From contig NZ_UAPU01000005.1 in the NCBI RefSeq assembly GCF_900445255.1, forward strand, positions 1,132,501-1,196,500: a stretch of DNA of 64,000 nucleotides, read 5' to 3'. Numbering within the stretch: the first letter of the stretch is position 1; every line of letters starts with the position of its first letter. The notes beneath the pieces are model-generated. The model was not told where the DNA came from. It saw only the letters and a list, made by a program, of their open reading frames with translations, and ran no database searches. Position numbers and translations under genes: made by a program. Below are positions 60,119-64,000 of the stretch, in pieces. The DNA comes from Anaerobiospirillum thomasii. Its GTDB lineage: Bacteria > Pseudomonadota > Gammaproteobacteria > Enterobacterales > Succinivibrionaceae.

Positions 60119-60147
60119 GTTATATTTTTACACCTAAAAACCAGCAA
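60119..60147 (-). promoter_or_regulatory. hup promoter
   Basis: TTGCTG (60142-60147), 17 bases, TATAAC (60119-60124) on the minus strand, about 150 bases before the start codon, giving a long leader. The gap 59969-60331 also holds an AT-rich purH upstream region, with a weak -10 TAAAAT at 60281-60286. No gene or PurR-like palindrome was seen. Confidence 0.5.
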
Positions 60148-60331
60148 ACTTGCAACAAATACCAATCTTATGCGCTTTATTATCGTGTTTACCGGACAAA
60201 TATTATCTTTATTAAACTTTTTTTAAAAATCAGATGTGGATAAATATAGGCAAAAGGCTTAAAAAGTAGTCTTAATATAGTAAAATATAGGCCATCTTTT
60301 TTTATCGACTATCTACAGGAGAAAACCGGTC

Positions 60332-61918
60332 ATGGTTGAGCCTCGCCCAATTAAAAGAGCTTTAATCAGTGTTTCAGACAAAACTGGCGTACTTGAATTT
60401 GCTAGAGCTTTAGCAGAACGCAATGTTGAGATTCTCTCAACAGGCGGTACTGCAAAACTGCTTGAAGAAAATGGCGTTGCTGTAACAGAGGTTTCAGATT
60501 ACACCACATTCCCAGAGATGATGGATGGCAGATTAAAGACTCTGCATCCTATGATTCACGGTGGCATTCTTGGGCGTCGCGGTACAGATGAGGCCATTAT
60601 GGCCGAGCATGGAATCAAGCCAATTGATCTGGTCTGCGTCAATCTCTATCCATTTGTAAAGACTGTTTCAGATCCTAACTGCTCACTTGAAAAGGCCATT
60701 GAGAATATTGATATTGGCGGTCCTACAATGGTCAGAGCCGCTGCCAAAAACCACAAGGATGTAGCTATTGTGGTCAATGCAGCAGATTATGGCAGCATCA
60801 TTGAGTGCATGGATAAGAACAATATGTCCCTTACCTATGAGATGCGTTTTGATCTTGCCATCAAGGCCTATGAGCACACTGCAGCCTATGACGGTGCCAT
60901 TGCCAACTACTTTGGTCTTAAAGCTCCTGATTATGGTATTGACGATGGTGCACAGCGTCACTTCCCACGTACTATAAATATGCAGTTTGTCAAACTGCAG
61001 AATATGCGCTATGGTGAAAACCCTCATCAGAATGCAGCCTTCTACAGGGATGTCAATGCCTCAGAGGCCTCCATTGCCACAGCCGTACAGCTGCAGGGCA
61101 AAGAGCTCTCTTACAACAATATTGCAGATACAGATGCTGCCATTGAGTGCGTCCGCGAATTTGACGCCCCATGCTGTGTTATTGTAAAACACGCCAATCC
61201 TTGCGGTGTAGCTATTGATAATGATCTGACCACTGCCTACAAAAAGGCATTTGCCTGTGACAGCGAGTCAGCCTTTGGCGGTATTATTGCCTTTAACAGA
61301 ACCCTTGATGGCGCTACAGCCAAGGCCATTGTTGACAATCAGTTCTGTGAGGTTATTGTAGCTCCTGATGTAACAGATGAGGCCATTGAGGCTGTTGCTG
61401 TCAAAAAGAATATACGTCTTTTAAAGACAGGTTCACTTGATGAGCATCACAAGCGCATGGATATGAAGCGCGTCAACGGCGGTCTTTTGGTGCAGGATGC
61501 TGACATTGCCACTGTAGCCCTTGATGATCTTGAGGTAGTGACTGAGTGCAAACCTTCAAAGGATGAGCTTGATGAGCTGCTCTTTGCCTGGAAGGTATGC
61601 AAGTACACCAAATCCAATGCCATTGTCTACACCAAGGACAAGATGACTGTAGGTATTGGCTGCGGTCAGACCTCACGTGTCTTCTCTGCCCGTATTGCCA
61701 AGCTAAGAGCTGCAGATGCCTCCCTATCACTTGAGGGCGCCTGCCTGGCCTCTGATGCCTTCTTCCCGTTCAGAGACAGTATTGATGAGGCAGCCAAGGC
61801 CGGTATCAAGTGCATTATTCAGCCAGGCGGTTCAATACGCGATCAGGAAGTAATTGATGCTGCCAATGAGCATGGCATTGCCATGGTCTTTACCAGAATG
61901 CGTCACTTCCGCCACTAA
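60332..61918 (+). CDS. purH: Bifunctional AICAR formyltransferase / IMP cyclohydrolase
   Basis: Last two steps of IMP synthesis. 528 residues (E. coli 529). N-terminal MGS-like cyclohydrolase ([31 protein letters not shown]) and C-terminal transformylase with [25 protein letters not shown] and [19 protein letters not shown] lies before the ATG. Followed by purD on the same strand, the classical order, with a terminator between. Confidence 0.97.
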   Translation: MVEPRPIKRALISVSDKTGVLEFARALAERNVEILSTGGTAKLLEENGVAVTEVSDYTTFPEMMDGRLKTLHPMIHGGILGRRGTDEAIMAEHGIKPIDLVCVNLYPFVKTVSDPNCSLEKAIENIDIGGPTMVRAAAKNHKDVAIVVNAADYGSIIECMDKNNMSLTYEMRFDLAIKAYEHTAAYDGAIANYFGLKAPDYGIDDGAQRHFPRTINMQFVKLQNMRYGENPHQNAAFYRDVNASEASIATAVQLQGKELSYNNIADTDAAIECVREFDAPCCVIVKHANPCGVAIDNDLTTAYKKAFACDSESAFGGIIAFNRTLDGATAKAIVDNQFCEVIVAPDVTDEAIEAVAVKKNIRLLKTGSLDEHHKRMDMKRVNGGLLVQDADIATVALDDLEVVTECKPSKDELDELLFAWKVCKYTKSNAIVYTKDKMTVGIGCGQTSRVFSARIAKLRAADASLSLEGACLASDAFFPFRDSIDEAAKAGIKCIIQPGGSIRDQEVIDAANEHGIAMVFTRMRHFRH

Positions 61919-61927
61919 ATATTAATT

Positions 61928-61957
61928 AAAAACCTCTGATCTGTCAGAGGTTTTTAC
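61928..61957 (+). terminator. purH terminator
   Basis: AAAAACCTCTGA pairs with TCAGAGGTTTTT, followed by more T. It lies between purH and purD, so purD may need its own promoter or read-through. Confidence 0.85.
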
Positions 61958-62078
61958 ACTTTTTTAATATGCAGACACGTATATTGATTTATCCACCAGA
62001 GCTTTGGCTCTTGTCTTGATTTTAAAAGGAGATGGGCTGTATCTTGTGTAGTTTATATAAGATAGGCCTTATACAGAT

Positions 62079-63359
62079 ATGAAAGTTTTAGTAATCGGTA
62101 ACGGCGGTCGCGAGCATGCTCTTGCCTACAGAGCCTCCATGTCAGAGCTTGCAGATATTGTATATGTAGCCCCTGGCAATCCAGGTACAGCACTTGAGAA
62201 CAAGGTTGTAAATGTACCTATCAAGGCTACTGATATTGATGCCCTGCTTAAATTTGCCCTTGATGAGAAAATCGATCTTACCATTGTAGGCCCTGAGGCT
62301 CCTTTAGTTTTAGGTGTGGTTGATGCCTTTAAAGCCCATGGTCTTAAGATTTTCGGCCCATCCAAGGCTGCAGCTCAGCTTGAGGGGTCAAAATCCTTTA
62401 CCAAGGACTTTTTAGCCCGTCACAATATCCCAACTGCAGCCTACAAGGTCTTTAATGACTGCAATGAGGCCAAGGAGTATATAAAGCAGCAGGGTGCCCC
62501 TATTGTCATCAAAGCTGACGGTCTTGCAGCAGGCAAAGGCGTTGTTGTAGCCATGAGCGAGCAGGAGGCACTTGATGCTGTTGAGCATATGCTTGAGGAT
62601 AATGCCTTTGGTGATGCCGGCGCCTCTGTGGTGATTGAGGAGTTTATGGAAGGTGAGGAGGCATCATTTATTGTCATGTCAGACTCTATAAATGCCCTGC
62701 CAATGGCCACCTCACAGGATCACAAACGTGTAGGCGACAATGATACAGGTCCAAATACTGGAGGCATGGGAGCCTACTCACCTGCCCCATGTGTCACAGA
62801 TGAGGTTTACAAGAAGGTAATGGAGCGCATCATCAACCCTACATTAAAGGGCATGAGAGATGATGGCATTCCATACTTTGGTTTCCTCTATGCGGGTTTA
62901 ATGATTGACAAGAACGGCGATCCTAGAGTAGTTGAGTTTAACTGCCGCTTTGGCGATCCTGAGACACAGCCTATTATGCTGCGTATGCAATCAGATCTGG
63001 TCAAACTCTGTCTGTGCGGTACACAGGAGGGCGGTCTTGCCAATGAGGAAGTTAAATACGACCCACGCTTTGCCTTAGGTGTAGTACTTGCAGCCCAAAA
63101 CTATCCTGAGTCTCCAAAGACAGGTGATGTAATCACAGGTCTTGATACTGTTGAGAGTGACACCAAGATCTTCCAGGCCGGTACTGCTCTAAAGGACAAT
63201 CAGATTGTAACCTCAGGCGGCCGTGTGCTGTGTGTAACCGCCCTTGGCGAGAGTGTACAGCAGGCCCGTGACAGAGCCTACAGCCTTATTAACAAGGTTA
63301 AATTTGACGGTATGTTCTATAGAAGCGACATTGCCCACAGAGCCTTGAACAGAAAATAG
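62079..63359 (+). CDS. purD: Phosphoribosylamine-glycine ligase
   Basis: ATP-grasp enzyme making glycinamide ribonucleotide in purine synthesis. 426 residues (E. coli 429). MKVLVIGNGGREHALAY, FGPSKAAAQLEGSKSF, IKADGLAAGKGVVVA and EFNCRFGDPETQ are the signature motifs. 160 bases after purH, no strong ribosome site. Confidence 0.96.
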   Translation: MKVLVIGNGGREHALAYRASMSELADIVYVAPGNPGTALENKVVNVPIKATDIDALLKFALDEKIDLTIVGPEAPLVLGVVDAFKAHGLKIFGPSKAAAQLEGSKSFTKDFLARHNIPTAAYKVFNDCNEAKEYIKQQGAPIVIKADGLAAGKGVVVAMSEQEALDAVEHMLEDNAFGDAGASVVIEEFMEGEEASFIVMSDSINALPMATSQDHKRVGDNDTGPNTGGMGAYSPAPCVTDEVYKKVMERIINPTLKGMRDDGIPYFGFLYAGLMIDKNGDPRVVEFNCRFGDPETQPIMLRMQSDLVKLCLCGTQEGGLANEEVKYDPRFALGVVLAAQNYPESPKTGDVITGLDTVESDTKIFQAGTALKDNQIVTSGGRVLCVTALGESVQQARDRAYSLINKVKFDGMFYRSDIAHRALNRK

Positions 63360-63381
63360 GGCATAGCCAGTAAAGATACTC

Positions 63382-63411
63382 AAGATCCTGATTTTATCAG
63401 GATCTTTTTTT
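63382..63411. terminator. Bidirectional terminator after purD
   Basis: AAGATCCTGAT-TTT-ATCAGGATCTT with T runs on the plus strand, between convergent purD and the yjaG-like gene. Confidence 0.85.
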
Positions 63412-63999
63412 ACCTGTACTTATATACTCGTCACACAGAGAGTGCAGCTCATCTGCAAGCTCAATACCAATATTTGACACAAAGCCATTGATACCAAGAC
63501 GGATTAGGTTGTGCACCAGCTCACTGTCTCTTTTAGCCGCGGCAATTAGTTCAAACATGGCCACCTGAAAGTTGACCTCATTGTCAACACGCTCATCCTC
63601 GCGCAGTGTATCTTCATCCACATCATCCTCATAATCCATCTGCACCAGGCGCAGTACACCTGACATAGAGGTACGTGAGGCAATTTCAGCTTCATTGCCC
63701 TCGTGCATAATAATGGCATCAAAGGCGGCAGTTAGAGTCAGAGCGCTATCTAGAGCATACATATCGCCAAGTGAATAGTCATCATCATTTATATCTGGCG
63801 TAAAAGGTGTAAAGACATCAAGAGTCTGCTCTAAATCAATGTGATTGAATTTTTCCTGATGAAAGTGCCAGAGAGTTTTTAAACAGTAGTTGAACTCACT
63901 AAGGCCCCCCACGTTTTTCTGCTGGGCATACAGAGCAAAATTTGGCAGCATACGCTGGCAGAGCACCAGGGCAAAAAGAGACTGACGCCATGGACTCAT
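63397..63999 (-). CDS. YjaG-like DUF416 protein (possibly N-terminally cut)
   Basis: About 200 visible residues, read leftward from the right edge. LFALVLCQRMLPNFALYAQQ, GLSEFNYCLKTLWHF and VNFQVAMFELIAAAKRDSEL match the DUF416/YjaG pattern. E. coli YjaG has about 20 residues before the equivalent WRQ/WQH point, so the Met at the window edge is probably internal. Function unknown; yjaG is next to hupA in E. coli, as near here. The C-terminal acidic stretch DYEDDVDEDTLREDE is unusually charged. Confidence 0.75.
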   Translation of the reverse strand: MSPWRQSLFALVLCQRMLPNFALYAQQKNVGGLSEFNYCLKTLWHFHQEKFNHIDLEQTLDVFTPFTPDINDDDYSLGDMYALDSALTLTAAFDAIIMHEGNEAEIASRTSMSGVLRLVQMDYEDDVDEDTLREDERVDNEVNFQVAMFELIAAAKRDSELVHNLIRLGINGFVSNIGIELADELHSLCDEYISTGKKRS

Positions 64000-64000
64000 T

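Overview
The window looks like the chromosome of a motile, AT-rich gammaproteobacterium. Several gene orders are classical for that class: ribF-ileS-lspA-ispH; lolA-rarA-serS downstream of ftsK; mltG-tmk-holB followed by lptF-lptG; and hup next to purH-purD and a yjaG-like gene. The thrS leader carries an E. coli-like anticodon mimic. The cluster of near-identical ~300-residue flagellins makes Succinivibrionaceae (Succinivibrio/Anaerobiospirillum-like) my best guess. That placement is inference; no rRNA is present to confirm it.

Layout. 1-1.3 kb: start of thrS (minus) with a structured leader. 1.5-1.7 kb: tRNA-Val(GAC). 1.8-3.9 kb: an IS4/IS1634-like transposase. 4.1-9.5 kb: minus-strand operon mltG-tmk-holB-lptF-lptG plus a small secreted protein. 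9.7-19.1 kb: accessory flagellin locus. 19.4-22.5 kb: valS. 23-26.3 kb: speA-speB (putrescine from arginine) and a small secreted protein. 26.3-33.1 kb: metY-like gene, then ribF-ileS-lspA-ispH. 33.4-36 kb: ppnN and a metal-regulation group (DtxR-like, Fur-like, FeoB-associated Cys-rich peptide). 36.2-41.4 kb: nadA flanked by poorly known genes, including a 979-residue helical-repeat protein. 41.5-47.5 kb: purF, cvpA, serS, rarA, lolA and a Cys-tailed small protein. 47.5-51.6 kb: ftsK. 51.8-57.6 kb: trmL, dedA-like, an alanine/glycine:cation symporter, an SbmA/YddA-like ABC protein and a HAD phosphatase. 57.7-64 kb: pgm, hup, purH, purD and yjaG-like.

The most interesting part is the flagellin locus. 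One flagellin gene is split at an Asp-Gly codon pair. Its first 69 codons lie at 9805-10013 and the remaining ~240 codons at 15936-16655, both reading rightward. Between the halves sit an IS110-family (DEDD) transposase, an intact flagellin in the opposite orientation, and a second, very large (811-residue) IS110-type protein. The inverted flagellin contains the same break-point sequence, so inverting either arm would rebuild an in-frame flagellin. This geometry resembles the pilin switch driven by the IS110-like invertase Piv of Moraxella. The inverted flagellin also has a run of 14 C (its own strand) exactly between the -35 and -10 boxes of a sigma-28 promoter, a classic slippage switch. Two further intact flagellins follow, each with its own terminator. 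Both IS110-type genes are followed by structured non-coding stretches that could encode bridge RNAs.

I saw no CRISPR array, rRNA or prophage.
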